Assembly (NCBI GenBank): GCA_900553135.1 | Contig: USCO01000026.1 | Coordinates: 1-19,933, forward strand | Source: an uncultured Eubacteriales bacterium | Lineage (GTDB): Bacteria > Bacillota > Clostridia > Oscillospirales > Oscillospiraceae | DNA length: 19,933 bases | Reading direction: 5' to 3' | In this document: in pieces, positions 7,010-15,335 of the stretch | Layout: each line of letters opens with the position of its first letter | How positions within the stretch are numbered: the first letter of the stretch is position 1 | Translations under genes and position numbers: made by a program | Notes under the pieces: model-generated | Database searches by the model: none | The model's input: only the letters and a program-made list of their open reading frames with translations | What the model was told of the DNA's origin: nothing

Positions 7010-8497
7010 TTATGTCGTTTCTTTTTTCAGGCCGTCCAGCAGTTCCCGGACCATGTCCAGCTCCTGCCGGGCCCCGTAGTTGTCCATCTGGTCGGCGTAG
7101 TGGTCCTCGTCCAGGTCGGCCCCCTGGCGCAGGGCTTCGGGCACATCCTGCTTTACTCCCAGCCCCAGGGCCAGGCACCGCACCAGGCGGCACTTGCAGT
7201 TCAGGTTTCCGTCCTCAGCCCCCTGCCGGTACAGGTCGTAGGCCTTCTCCAGGTCCCGCTCCAAACTGGCGCTGCCTTCCTCATAAAAGCAGCCCAGTGC
7301 CCACAGGGCGCTGGTCATACCGCCCTCCTTGGCCTTTTCATAGCAACCCAGGGCTTTCTCTTCGTTGCCCGCCTGCTGCAAATACCAGCCCAGGTTATAC
7401 TGAGCGCAGGCGTTGCCCAGGTCGGCCGCCTTGCGGTACCACTCCAAAGCCTGACCCAGGTCCCGCTCCACACCGCGGCCCTTGGCCAGCAGCTCGGCCA
7501 AGTTGTTCATGCCGGCGGTGCTGCCCTCCTGGGCGGCGCGGAGATACCACTGGGCCGCCTGAGTGTAGTCCTGCTCGGTGCCCAGGCCAAACTCGTGGCA
7601 GTAGCCCAGGGAAAACATGGCTTCCTTCTCCCCTTCGGCCGCGCCCTTTTCGTAGCAGCGCACCGCCAGATCGGGGACGCAGGCCGTGCCGATGCCCTCC
7701 AGCAGACAGTCCCCCAGCTGGGTCATGGCTCGGGAGGAGCCCAGCTCCGCCGCATCCCGGTAAAGGGTCACCGCGGCCTCCGGGTCCCGCTCCACCCATT
7801 TGCCCGTCTGGAGCAGCCACCCCAGGCAGCACATGGCCTCGGGCTCCTTCTGCTGGGCCGCCTTCTCGTACCAGCGCACACAGAGCTTTGGGTCCATCTG
7901 GGTTCCAATGCCGAACTCATAGTGCTTGGCCAGGGCGGTCTGGCTGGGGGCGTCCCCCTGAAGGGCGGCGGTGCGCAGCCAGTCCACCGCCTTGGCGGCG
8001 TCCTTCTCACAGCCGATGCCCTCCTCATAGCAGTGGGCCAGCAGACGCTGTCCCCGCAGGGAACCGTGCTCCGAGGCCAGCTGGTAGATCTGCATGGCCG
8101 CATCCGGGTCGGCCACGCAGCCGATGCCCTGTTCCATGCAGACGCCAAGGTTACATAAGGCCGCCACGCTTCCCATCTCCGAGGCCTGCTGGTACAGCCA
8201 AACCGCCTGGCGGGGGTCTGCTTCACAGCCCACCCCCTGCTCCATACACAGACCCAGGTTGCAGGCGCCCCAGCTGCTGCCCATACGGGCGGAGCGGCGG
8301 AAGCATTCCAGGGCCCGCCGGCTGCCCTTTTTCTTTCCCTGGTCGGCCCAGAACACCCCCAGGGCGGACCAGTCGTCCCCCGTCAGGGTGTCCTCTGCCC
8401 GCTCCTCCATGGGTGCGCCGCACTTGGGGCAGCGCTCCGGAAGGGTATCTCCCTCTCCCCAGAAGCGGCACTGGGCGTCGCAGCAGCAATAGATCAT
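7010..8497 (-). CDS. SEL1-repeat protein with N-terminal zinc-ribbon-like motif
   Basis: The function is unknown. The 495-residue protein starts with a putative zinc ribbon (C6-x3-C10 and C23-PK-C26-G). About twelve SEL1-like helical repeats of about 36 residues follow (roughly 42-470), each of the form A...LG..Y..G.G...D...A..WY..AA..G. Such solenoids usually serve as protein-protein scaffolds. No signal peptide or membrane segment is seen, so it is probably cytoplasmic. ATG 8497 is only 12 nt after the cobQ stop, and its GGGGG-type ribosome binding site abuts that stop. It therefore appears to be the last gene of the cobalamin operon, just before the terminator. Whether it acts in cobalamin metabolism or merely shares the transcript is unknown. 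Confidence 0.88.
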   Translation of the reverse strand: MIYCCCDAQCRFWGEGDTLPERCPKCGAPMEERAEDTLTGDDWSALGVFWADQGKKKGSRRALECFRRSARMGSSWGACNLGLCMEQGVGCEADPRQAVWLYQQASEMGSVAALCNLGVCMEQGIGCVADPDAAMQIYQLASEHGSLRGQRLLAHCYEEGIGCEKDAAKAVDWLRTAALQGDAPSQTALAKHYEFGIGTQMDPKLCVRWYEKAAQQKEPEAMCCLGWLLQTGKWVERDPEAAVTLYRDAAELGSSRAMTQLGDCLLEGIGTACVPDLAVRCYEKGAAEGEKEAMFSLGYCHEFGLGTEQDYTQAAQWYLRAAQEGSTAGMNNLAELLAKGRGVERDLGQALEWYRKAADLGNACAQYNLGWYLQQAGNEEKALGCYEKAKEGGMTSALWALGCFYEEGSASLERDLEKAYDLYRQGAEDGNLNCKCRLVRCLALGLGVKQDVPEALRQGADLDEDHYADQMDNYGARQELDMVRELLDGLKKETT

Positions 8498-8509
8498 GAT
8501 GGTTCCCCC

Positions 8510-9964
8510 TTAGCCCAAGCCCTGCTCCAGGACTTGATAGATTCTTGTTAAATCCAAACTCTCCCGCAAACCCTGGGCCAGCTTGTCATACTGGCGCTGC
8601 TTGTAGGTCCAGTGGTCCTCCAGCCCCTGGGTGGGCGGAAGGGCGATGCCCTTCTTTTCGGCCAGCAGGGCGCTGAGTCCGTTCAGAAAGTCCACGGAGT
8701 CAAACAGGCCGTGGAGATAGGTGCCCAGCACCCAGCCCTGGGCGGTAAAGCGGGAGCCGCTCTGACCCATGTGGATCTCGTACCCCTCCAGCGGCAGGTT
8801 CTCCAGCACGGAGAAGGGCCCCTCCACCTGGGGGAAGGCACACTGTACCCGGGTACGGGTCTTTTCCAGGTCAAAGACGGTGTCGATGGGCAGCAGACCC
8901 AAGCCCTCCCGGCTGCCGCCCCCCTCTGCCCCCACGGGGTCGGAGACGGTGCGCCCCAGCATCTGATAGCCGCCGCAGATGCCAACCACGGGCACCTGTT
9001 CCGCCGCCAGCTCCCGGATGGCCCGGGCCAGGCCGTTTTCCTTCAGCCAGTCCAGATCGTGGAGGGTGCTTTTGGTACCGGGCAGGATGACCAGGTCGGG
9101 CCGTCCCAGCTCGAAGGGATTGCTTACATACCGAAGCCCCACCGCCGGGTGGCGGCCCAGGGCGTTAAAGTCGGTGAAGTTGGAAATGCGGGGCAGGCGG
9201 ACCACCGCCACGTCCAGGGGCGCGTCGCCTCCGGTCCGGCGCAGCTGGTCGGACAGGCTGTCCTCATCATCCAGGTCCACGTCCATCATGGGGACCACCC
9301 CCAGCACGGGCACGTGGGTCAGCTCCAGCATGTCCAGCCCCGGCTTCAGGATATCCACGTCTCCCCGGAACTTATTGATGATGGTCCCCTTCACCATGGC
9401 CCGCTCCTCCGGCTCCAGCAGGGCTATGGTGCCGTAGAGGGAGGCAAAGACACCTCCCCGGTCGATATCTCCCGCCAGCAGGACCGGGGCCTTGGCCATG
9501 CGGGCCATGCCCATGTTGACGATGTCCTCCGCCTTCAGGTTGATCTCCGCCGGGCTGCCTGCCCCTTCCAGAACGATGATATCGTACTGCTCTTCCAGCT
9601 TGCGGTAGGCCTCCATGATCTGGGGCACCAGTTGGCGCTTCATGCGGAAGTAGTCCCCCGCCTTGTAGTTGCCCAAGGGGACGCCGTTGACAATGACCTG
9701 GCTGCCCATGTCGCTGGTGGGTTTTAGGAGGATGGGATTCATCTCCACGGTGGGCTCCACCCCCGCCGCTTCCGCCTGGACCACCTGAGCCCGGCCCATC
9801 TCCAGGCCGTCCCGGGTGATGTAGCTGTTGAGGGCCATATTCTGGCTTTTAAAGGGGGCCACCGAGTAGCCGTCCTGGCGGAAGATGCGGCAAAGTCCCG
9901 CCGCCAGCAGGCTCTTGCCTGCGTTGGACATGGTCCCCTGGATCATAATGGATTTGGCAGCCAC
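8510..9964 (-). CDS. cobQ: Cobyric acid synthase (glutamine-hydrolysing)
   Basis: CobQ (CbiP) amidates side chains b, d, e and g of adenosylcobyrinic acid a,c-diamide with glutamine and ATP, giving adenosylcobyric acid. The N-terminal synthetase domain opens with IMIQGTMSNAGKSLLAAGLC (P-loop-like). The C-terminal class I amidotransferase domain has its nucleophile C330 in GICGGYQML and catalytic H418 in YLHGLFD. Length 484 is normal. The start is GTG at 9964, with AGGAGA upstream lying inside the last codons of the preceding gene, 4 nt away. It is followed after 12 nt by the SEL1-repeat gene. Confidence 0.96.
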   Translation of the reverse strand: MAAKSIMIQGTMSNAGKSLLAAGLCRIFRQDGYSVAPFKSQNMALNSYITRDGLEMGRAQVVQAEAAGVEPTVEMNPILLKPTSDMGSQVIVNGVPLGNYKAGDYFRMKRQLVPQIMEAYRKLEEQYDIIVLEGAGSPAEINLKAEDIVNMGMARMAKAPVLLAGDIDRGGVFASLYGTIALLEPEERAMVKGTIINKFRGDVDILKPGLDMLELTHVPVLGVVPMMDVDLDDEDSLSDQLRRTGGDAPLDVAVVRLPRISNFTDFNALGRHPAVGLRYVSNPFELGRPDLVILPGTKSTLHDLDWLKENGLARAIRELAAEQVPVVGICGGYQMLGRTVSDPVGAEGGGSREGLGLLPIDTVFDLEKTRTRVQCAFPQVEGPFSVLENLPLEGYEIHMGQSGSRFTAQGWVLGTYLHGLFDSVDFLNGLSALLAEKKGIALPPTQGLEDHWTYKQRQYDKLAQGLRESLDLTRIYQVLEQGLG

Positions 9965-9968
9965 GATT

Positions 9969-11012
9969 TCATTCTCCTTTCCAGCAGCGGCTCATAGCCG
10001 CCAGCAGCGCCCGGTTCTCCTCCTGACTGCGCAGGCCAAGACGGAACCACCCGGGACCAAGGCCGCTGAAATTGGCGCAGTCCCGCAGCAGGAACCCCTG
10101 CTCCAGCAGTCGCGCCCCCTGCCAGTCCGGACCCTGGAACAGCAGGTAGCAGCTCTCCCCGGGGCACACCCACAGGCCCAGTTTCTTCAACTCTCGGGCC
10201 ATCTCCTCCCGCAGAGGAGCAAACTTTCGAGCGGACTCCAAAGGCCAGCAGGGAAAGTCCTGTAAAGCACATTCCCCTGCCAGCTGTGCCGGGTAGGACA
10301 CGGGCCAGGGCTGTCCCATAGCCACGATCTTTTCCCGCAAACTTTTGTCTCCGCACAGGCAGTAGCCCAGGCGCAGCCCGGCCAGGGCATAGCTCTTGGT
10401 GAGAGCCCGCAGGAGGATCAGCCTTCCGCCCGCCACCTCTCCGGCCAGCCGCCGGGGGTCGGCTGTAGTCAGCTCCAGAAAGCACTGGTCCACCACCAAG
10501 ACCGCTCCCACTTCCCGGCAACGCGCCAGCACCCGCAGAAGAAGCCCTTCCTCCATGAGCCGCCCCGTGGGGTTGTTGGGGTCGCAGAGCACGACCATCT
10601 CTATTCCTGGCTGGATGGCCTCCAGCAGGCCCTCGTCCGGCTGAAAATTCCGTTCCCGCTCCAGGAAATACTCCGTCACCTGGCAGCCCGCACCCTCTAA
10701 AGCCCGACGGTATTCGGAAAAGGTAGGTGCAAGGATCAACGCTTTACAGGGTTTGATGCCAAAGGCAATGCGGTAAATAAGGTCGGCAGCCCCGTTGCCC
10801 CACAGGATGGTCTCCTCGGCCACACCGTCCCGCTGTGCAGTCAGGCGGGTGAGGGCGCGGCAATGGGGGTCGGGGTAGCGTCCGCAGGCGGCGGCGCCCC
10901 GGGCGGCGGCTTCCAGCACAGGAGCGGGGGCCCCGAAGGGGTTGAGACAGATGGAGAAATCCAGCACCGATTCCAATGCGTAGGTGTCTCCTCCGTGGTC
11001 ATACCGGGACAT
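9969..11012 (-). CDS. cobD: L-threonine-O-3-phosphate decarboxylase / CobD-type aminotransferase homologue
   Basis: This 347-residue PLP enzyme resembles histidinol-phosphate aminotransferase. In cobalamin operons this type decarboxylates L-threonine phosphate to (R)-1-amino-2-propanol phosphate, the linker attached by CbiB. Motifs are HGGDTYA near the N-terminus, ICLNPFG, CDPNNPTG, VDQCF and LTKSYALAGLRLGY with the PLP lysine at 206. The N-terminal HGG and the immediate neighbours cbiB and cobQ favour CobD over HisC. It lies 13 nt downstream of cbiB with an AAAGGAGG ribosome binding site. Note that the name cobD is used for the CbiB homologue in Pseudomonas nomenclature. Confidence 0.92.
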   Translation of the reverse strand: MSRYDHGGDTYALESVLDFSICLNPFGAPAPVLEAAARGAAACGRYPDPHCRALTRLTAQRDGVAEETILWGNGAADLIYRIAFGIKPCKALILAPTFSEYRRALEGAGCQVTEYFLERERNFQPDEGLLEAIQPGIEMVVLCDPNNPTGRLMEEGLLLRVLARCREVGAVLVVDQCFLELTTADPRRLAGEVAGGRLILLRALTKSYALAGLRLGYCLCGDKSLREKIVAMGQPWPVSYPAQLAGECALQDFPCWPLESARKFAPLREEMARELKKLGLWVCPGESCYLLFQGPDWQGARLLEQGFLLRDCANFSGLGPGWFRLGLRSQEENRALLAAMSRCWKGE

Positions 11013-11025
11013 GGGCCCCCTCCTT

Positions 11026-11985
11026 TCAAAACAGTAAATTTACTCCCGCCAGCAGTGCCAGCACCACCAGGGCGTCGGCGTACATCAGGCGGCAGGCCCG
11101 GGGAATATCCTGGGGCTCCACGGGGCGGAGCTGGTCTCCCAGGGTGGGCTTTTGTACCAGTTTCCCGCCGTAGCTGGCATCCCCCGCCAGCTGGATGCCC
11201 AGGGCTCCGGCGCAGGCCGCCTCGGTGTGGGCCGAGTTGGGGGACTTGTGCTGCTTCCGGTCCCGGAGAAAGACCCGCAGGGCTCCCCGGCCCGAGTACC
11301 CGGGCAGCACCGCCGCGGCCAGACACATGGAAAGCCCGGCCAGCCGGGCGGGGATCAGGTTGAACAGGTCATCCAGCCGGGCGCCCGCCCAGCCAAAGAA
11401 TTGATAACGCGCATTGCGGTAGCCCACCATGGAGTCCATGGTGCTCACCGCCTTATAGAGCATGCCCAGGGGCAGGCCGCCCAGCCACAAAAAGATCAGG
11501 GGGGCCACCACCCCGTCGCAGGTGTTCTCCGCTACCGTCTCCACGGCGGCCTTGGCCACCCCCGCCTCGTCCAGGCTCTGGGTGTCCCGGCCCACGATGC
11601 GGGATACGGCGGTGCGGGCGGCGGGCAGGTCTCCCCCAATGAGACAAGGGTACACCGCCATGCTCTCCCGCTCCAGAGCCCGGGCGGCCAGCAGCTGATA
11701 GGTCAGCCACACCTCCACCCCCCAGGCAAGCCAGGGCGAAATCAGGGCCAGGGCCCACAACAGCAAAGCACTGCCCCCGCAGAAGGCGCCGCCTACCAAC
11801 AGAGCCATGAGAACGCCCCCCAGGCGCTCGCCTACGGGCGTTTTGGGCAGCAGGCCCCGCAGCACGTTCTCCAGTCCGGCGATCATGGCTCCCATCCACC
11901 GCACAGGATGGGGCATCCAGTGGGGGTCGCCCAGGATCAGGTCCAGCAGGATGGCGGGCAGCAGTACGGTCCAGTGTCCGATCAT
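11026..11985 (-). CDS. cbiB: Adenosylcobinamide-phosphate synthase
   Basis: CbiB is an integral membrane enzyme that joins aminopropanol phosphate to the f side chain of adenosylcobyric acid. The 319-residue length is typical. The N-terminal ILGDPHWMPHPVRWMG motif is diagnostic. Several hydrophobic segments are visible (about 1-20, 55-90 and 290-319). The family segments VAETVAENTCDGVVAPL and ANTAH-like SPNSAHTEAACAGAL are also present. The start ATG overlaps the upstream histidine phosphatase stop (ATGA, 11985-11982), which indicates coupled translation. Confidence 0.96.
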   Translation of the reverse strand: MIGHWTVLLPAILLDLILGDPHWMPHPVRWMGAMIAGLENVLRGLLPKTPVGERLGGVLMALLVGGAFCGGSALLLWALALISPWLAWGVEVWLTYQLLAARALERESMAVYPCLIGGDLPAARTAVSRIVGRDTQSLDEAGVAKAAVETVAENTCDGVVAPLIFLWLGGLPLGMLYKAVSTMDSMVGYRNARYQFFGWAGARLDDLFNLIPARLAGLSMCLAAAVLPGYSGRGALRVFLRDRKQHKSPNSAHTEAACAGALGIQLAGDASYGGKLVQKPTLGDQLRPVEPQDIPRACRLMYADALVVLALLAGVNLLF

Positions 11986-12566
11986 TTGGGGTACTCCTCC
12001 AGCACTTCCAGGGCGAAGGGTTCCTCCTGGACCCGGACCCGGAATCCCCCGCTATTTTTCACCTGCCACTGGTAGAGATCCCGCTTGGGCAGGCCGAAGG
12101 CGGCCAGTACGGCCATCCAGGTGCCCCCATGGGCCACTGCTGCGCCCAGCTCCACCCCCTGGTCCAGTCCTTCCCGGACCACGGAGCGGATCCCCCGCTG
12201 GCAGCGCTCCAAAAAGGCAGGCATAGACTCCCCGTTGGGAAAGGTAATGGTCATATCCCCCCCGATCCACTGGCGGTACAGGGGGATGTCCTTCAGTTCC
12301 TCCCAGGTGCGGCCCTCAAAGTCCCCGAAATCGCACTCCCGCAGGTCGGGGACCTGCTGCTGGGCCATGCCGGGAAAGAGTAGTTCCGCCGTCTGGCGGC
12401 ACCGGGTCATGGGAGACACCCACAGCTTCTGGGGCCGAGGAAAGTTCCCCCGCATCTCCTCCGCCAGGGCAATGCCCTGAGGGGTCAGGGGCTGATCGGT
12501 GGCCCCTACATACTGTCCTTTTAAGTTGCCCGGCGTCATGCTGTGCCGGATGAGAAGCAATTCCAT
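11982..12566 (-). CDS. cobC: Histidine phosphatase family protein, probable alpha-ribazole phosphatase
   Basis: It probably removes the phosphate from alpha-ribazole 5'-phosphate (or from cobalamin 5'-phosphate) in lower-ligand assembly. Length 194 fits. The branch-2-style signature begins LLIRHSMTPGN, with the phosphorylated histidine at 8 followed by Ser where Gly is usual. LRECDFGDFEG carries the acidic residues, and AVAHGGTWMAVL carries the second histidine. The family is broad and the specific substrate is inferred from the flanking cobU-like and cbiB genes. It lies 12 nt after the mini-CobU gene, with a TAGGAG ribosome binding site. Confidence 0.88.
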   Translation of the reverse strand: MELLLIRHSMTPGNLKGQYVGATDQPLTPQGIALAEEMRGNFPRPQKLWVSPMTRCRQTAELLFPGMAQQQVPDLRECDFGDFEGRTWEELKDIPLYRQWIGGDMTITFPNGESMPAFLERCQRGIRSVVREGLDQGVELGAAVAHGGTWMAVLAAFGLPKRDLYQWQVKNSGGFRVRVQEEPFALEVLEEYPK

Positions 12567-12578
12567 GTGTTGAAACTC

Positions 12579-12905
12579 CTATTTGATTTGCTGGGCCATG
12601 CCGCAGAAGATGCGGTAGACCTGGTCGGCCTCCCGGGCCAGGGCGCAGCACAGCCGTCCCACCGCCTCCCGGCGGTCCCGCTCTGAGCGCTCCATGGGCA
12701 CCACGCCGCAGCCGATCTCATCGCAGATCACCGCCTGCTTATTTAGCAGTTCCTCCAGCGGCGGCAGGGGCTCCCGATTCTGAAGATCACAGAGAACGGT
12801 CCCGCCCGGACGGCAGGCTGTCTCCATCTCCTCCGGGGTCAGCCCCAGATGCCGGGCCGTCCAGGCCCGTTTTCCGGACCCACGGCCTCCAATCACCAAG
12901 ATCAT
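12579..12905 (-). CDS. Short CobU-like protein lacking the middle of the family domain
   Basis: Only 108 residues, compared with about 175-180 for CobU. The N-terminus MILVIGGRGSGKR aligns with the CobU P-loop, but Arg13 replaces the usual Ser/Thr after the Lys. The C-terminal half, ICDEIGCGVVPMERSERD...GRL and AREADQVYRIFCGMAQQIK, matches the CobU C-terminus closely. The middle, with the guanylylated-histidine segment, is missing. A complete CobU is encoded two genes upstream. Possible roles are a partner of that CobU or a decayed duplicate. The intact frame and tight spacing argue for use. ATG 12905 overlaps the cobS stop by one base (TGATG) and has GGAGGG upstream. A TTG one codon earlier is a less likely start. 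Confidence 0.8.
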   Translation of the reverse strand: MILVIGGRGSGKRAWTARHLGLTPEEMETACRPGGTVLCDLQNREPLPPLEELLNKQAVICDEIGCGVVPMERSERDRREAVGRLCCALAREADQVYRIFCGMAQQIK

Positions 12906-13672
12906 CAAAATCCCTCCAGATGCCGCCCCAGGACCAGCCCGGCCACGGCGGCCAGCTCACACAGCTGGTAGCTCCAGCCCGCCACGTCTCCCGTCACGCC
13001 GCCAAACTCCCGCCGGGCTTTTCTCATGCACCACAGGAGCGCCGCGGCGGCAAAGAGCACCGGCAGCAAGCTCTCCCGCCAGGAACACAGCAGCATCCCT
13101 CCGGCACAGGCCACAGCCAGCAGCATCAGTACCCAAGGGCGGTTTTCCGGGTCGGTGACCTGGGAGAGCATCCCGCTGCCCCGGGCGTTGGGCAGCTTCA
13201 TGCCCAGGTAGCCCACCAGAGCCCGCACGTAGACGGGCAGCAGCACCAGCACCCAAGAAAACTCCCCGCCATCCTGGACCCACTGGCACCACAGGGCAAA
13301 GGAGCCCAGGCACAGGCACACACAGCCCAGCACCCCGAAGGCCCCGGTGTTGGAGTCCTTCATGATCTCCAGCTTGCGCTCCCGGCTCTGGTGGGAGGCT
13401 AGGGCGTCGCACACATCGCAGAAGCCGTCCATGTGGATGCCTCCGGTGACAAAAATGGGCAGAAGAGTACACCCCGCCGCCGTGAAGATGGGTCCCATCT
13501 GTCCCAGGGCGCACAGCCACAGCCACAGGCACCAGGCCGCGCCCACCGCTGTCCCCACCAGGGGAAAGATGTAGAGCACCAGCTTACGGCTGTCGCTCTC
13601 CCAGTTCATGTGGGGCATGGGCACCCGGGAATAGAGCACGAAGGCCATTCCGATCCCCCGCAGCAGATTCAC
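12905..13672 (-). CDS. cobS: Adenosylcobinamide-GDP ribazoletransferase (cobalamin synthase)
   Basis: CobS is a polytopic membrane enzyme that joins adenosylcobinamide-GDP to alpha-ribazole (or its phosphate), the last assembly step. The signature GGIHMDGFCDVCDAL followed by ERKLEIMKDSNTGAFG is clear, and about six hydrophobic segments fill the rest. I chose GTG 13672 (VNLLRGIG) because it overlaps the cobU stop as GTGA and has a purine-rich GGAAGGGGGAAGG just upstream. This gives 255 residues, the normal length. The frame continues upstream to 13708 only within cobU. Confidence 0.94.
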   Translation of the reverse strand: MNLLRGIGMAFVLYSRVPMPHMNWESDSRKLVLYIFPLVGTAVGAAWCLWLWLCALGQMGPIFTAAGCTLLPIFVTGGIHMDGFCDVCDALASHQSRERKLEIMKDSNTGAFGVLGCVCLCLGSFALWCQWVQDGGEFSWVLVLLPVYVRALVGYLGMKLPNARGSGMLSQVTDPENRPWVLMLLAVACAGGMLLCSWRESLLPVLFAAAALLWCMRKARREFGGVTGDVAGWSYQLCELAAVAGLVLGRHLEGF

Positions 13673-14193
13673 AGCCCTTCCCCCTTCCAAATCACCGGCA
13701 GCCCGCACACCAACTCCACCACCGTGTCGCTGCGCCGGGCCAGTTCTCCCTGGACCCGGGCCAGAGTTTCCAAATACAGTTCCGTCTCCCGGGGGTAGAC
13801 CTGTCCGTCCCGGAACAGGTCGTTCCCGATGACCACCAGGTGCTCCGCTCGGGCCTGGAGGTGGTCCAGGGCCCGGATCATGCGCGTCTGGGCCGGTTCC
13901 CGGCTGTCAGAATCAAACACCTCGTTGGCTGTCCAGTTTCCCAGGTCCTCCAGCAGCAGGGTGGAACCCTCCGAGATGGGACAGTGCTCCAAGTCACGGA
14001 ACCACTCCACCGTGCGAAAGCCCATGCCTGCCCGCTGGCGGCGGTGCTTTTCAATGCGCTCTGCCGCCTCTCGGCCGAAGGGCTCCATGGTAGCCAGGTA
14101 GAGAAGCGCTCCCCGGGTGCACAGGGTCCGGGCCAGCTTCTCCCCGTACCCGCTCTTTCCGCAGGCGGAGCCCCCAAAGACCAGGGCGGTCAA
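13669..14193 (-). CDS. cobU: Adenosylcobinamide kinase / adenosylcobinamide-phosphate guanylyltransferase
   Basis: CobU phosphorylates adenosylcobinamide and then transfers GMP to it. The 174-residue protein has the P-loop FGGSACGKS (7-14). MEPFGREAAERIEKHRRQR carries His50, the position of the guanylylated histidine. A central LLLEDLGNWTANEVF follows. The C-terminal part is diverged: IGNDLFRDG replaces the usual SNEVGxGIVP. A TTG start at 14193 is inferred because it overlaps the cobT stop (TTGA) and has GGAGGAGG about 7 nt upstream. No ATG or GTG lies near the P-loop. The neighbours cobT and cobS support the role. Confidence 0.88.
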   Translation of the reverse strand: MTALVFGGSACGKSGYGEKLARTLCTRGALLYLATMEPFGREAAERIEKHRRQRAGMGFRTVEWFRDLEHCPISEGSTLLLEDLGNWTANEVFDSDSREPAQTRMIRALDHLQARAEHLVVIGNDLFRDGQVYPRETELYLETLARVQGELARRSDTVVELVCGLPVIWKGEGL

Positions 14194-15335
14194 CCGGGGA
14201 CCTCCTCCGTGGCGGCGGGGCCGGACACCGCTTCCCCGTCCTCCCGGTAGGCGGACAGGCCCATGCCGGAAAAGCTGGACATCTCCCGGTAAATGGACAG
14301 AGCCATATCCAGCAGGGGCATAGCGGCCACGGCTCCCGTGCCCTCGCCCAGGTGGAGCTGGGCGTCCAGCACGGGCTCCAGCCCCAGAGCTTTCAGCAGC
14401 AGGCGGCCGCTGGGCTCCAGGGGCCAGTGGCCGGGGAGCAGCACCTTCTCCGCCTGGGGACACAGCCGCACCGCCAGCAGGGCGGCGGCACAGGAGATGG
14501 CCCCATCCAGGAGCACAGGCACCCGAGCCTTGGCACAGCCCAGATAAAAGCCCGTCATAGCCGCAATATCAAGCCCACCAACTTTACAGATAATATCCAT
14601 GGGGTCCTGGCGATCCGGGGCGTTCACCTCCAGGGCTCGGGCCACGGCCCAGCGCTTGCGGGCTAACCCCTGGTCGGAGAGCCCCGCCCCGCGGCCTACC
14701 GTCTCCTCCGGGGACAACCCCAGCAGGGCGGCGCCCCGGCCGGTCATTTGGGTGACCGGTTTGTTAAGAAGCACGCAGGCCACCGCGCTGGTGGTGGTGG
14801 TGTTGCCAATGCCCATCTCCCCCGCCGCCAGCAGGTTATATCCCTGCCCGGCCAGCTCCAGAGCGGTCTCCACGCCCACGGACACCGCCTGCACGGCGGT
14901 CTCTCGGGTCATAGCGGGTCCCTGGGAGATATCCCAGGTCCTGGGCATCAGGCTGCGGTCCCGCACCCCGGGCAGGGGCGGATGGGGAATCATGCCCACA
15001 TCCACAGGCACCACCTGGGCCCCTGCCGCCCGGGCCATGTGGCACACGGAGGAGCGGTTCCGGCCCAGGGCCTTGGCCACCTCCAGGGTGACGCCCGGCC
15101 CCGCCTGAGTGACCCCCTGGGCCACCACACCGTTGTCGGCACAGAATACCGCCACGGCCTTTTTGTCCATGGTCAGGTTCCAGGTCCCCGCGCCTCCGGC
15201 GGCCCGGACGATCAGGTCCTCCAGCCTCCCCAGGCCGTGAAGGGGCTTTGCGATGCTGTTCCAGTGGGCCGACGCCTGGGCCATGCTCTCCTGGTCTGCC
15301 GGGGTGATCCCGGCCACAAGCTCTTGTTCTGTCAT
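14190..15335 (-). CDS. cobT: Nicotinate-nucleotide-dimethylbenzimidazole phosphoribosyltransferase
   Basis: CobT activates the lower-ligand base with nicotinate mononucleotide to give alpha-ribazole 5'-phosphate (or the analogue for another base). The 381-residue protein shows KPLHGLGRLEDL, FCADNGVV, GEMGIGNTT and the catalytic glutamate E331 in LHLGEGTGA. It is slightly longer than the usual roughly 350 residues because of a C-terminal tail that is probably unstructured. ATG 15335 overlaps the cbiA stop (ATGA). Which base the organism attaches cannot be told from this window. Confidence 0.96.
   Translation of the reverse strand: MTEQELVAGITPADQESMAQASAHWNSIAKPLHGLGRLEDLIVRAAGGAGTWNLTMDKKAVAVFCADNGVVAQGVTQAGPGVTLEVAKALGRNRSSVCHMARAAGAQVVPVDVGMIPHPPLPGVRDRSLMPRTWDISQGPAMTRETAVQAVSVGVETALELAGQGYNLLAAGEMGIGNTTTTSAVACVLLNKPVTQMTGRGAALLGLSPEETVGRGAGLSDQGLARKRWAVARALEVNAPDRQDPMDIICKVGGLDIAAMTGFYLGCAKARVPVLLDGAISCAAALLAVRLCPQAEKVLLPGHWPLEPSGRLLLKALGLEPVLDAQLHLGEGTGAVAAMPLLDMALSIYREMSSFSGMGLSAYREDGEAVSGPAATEEVPG

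Noticed and set aside
6297..7193. Minus-strand frame covering the Crp/Fnr gene
   Set aside because: The plus-strand protein has a full Crp/Fnr fold, a strong ribosome binding site and a promoter. The antisense frame has none and would cross the terminator.
7012..8499. 495-codon Pro/Arg/Ser-rich plus-strand frame opposite the SEL1 gene
   Set aside because: It coincides with the SEL1-repeat gene, whose repeats are regular and convincing. The antisense product is low complexity.
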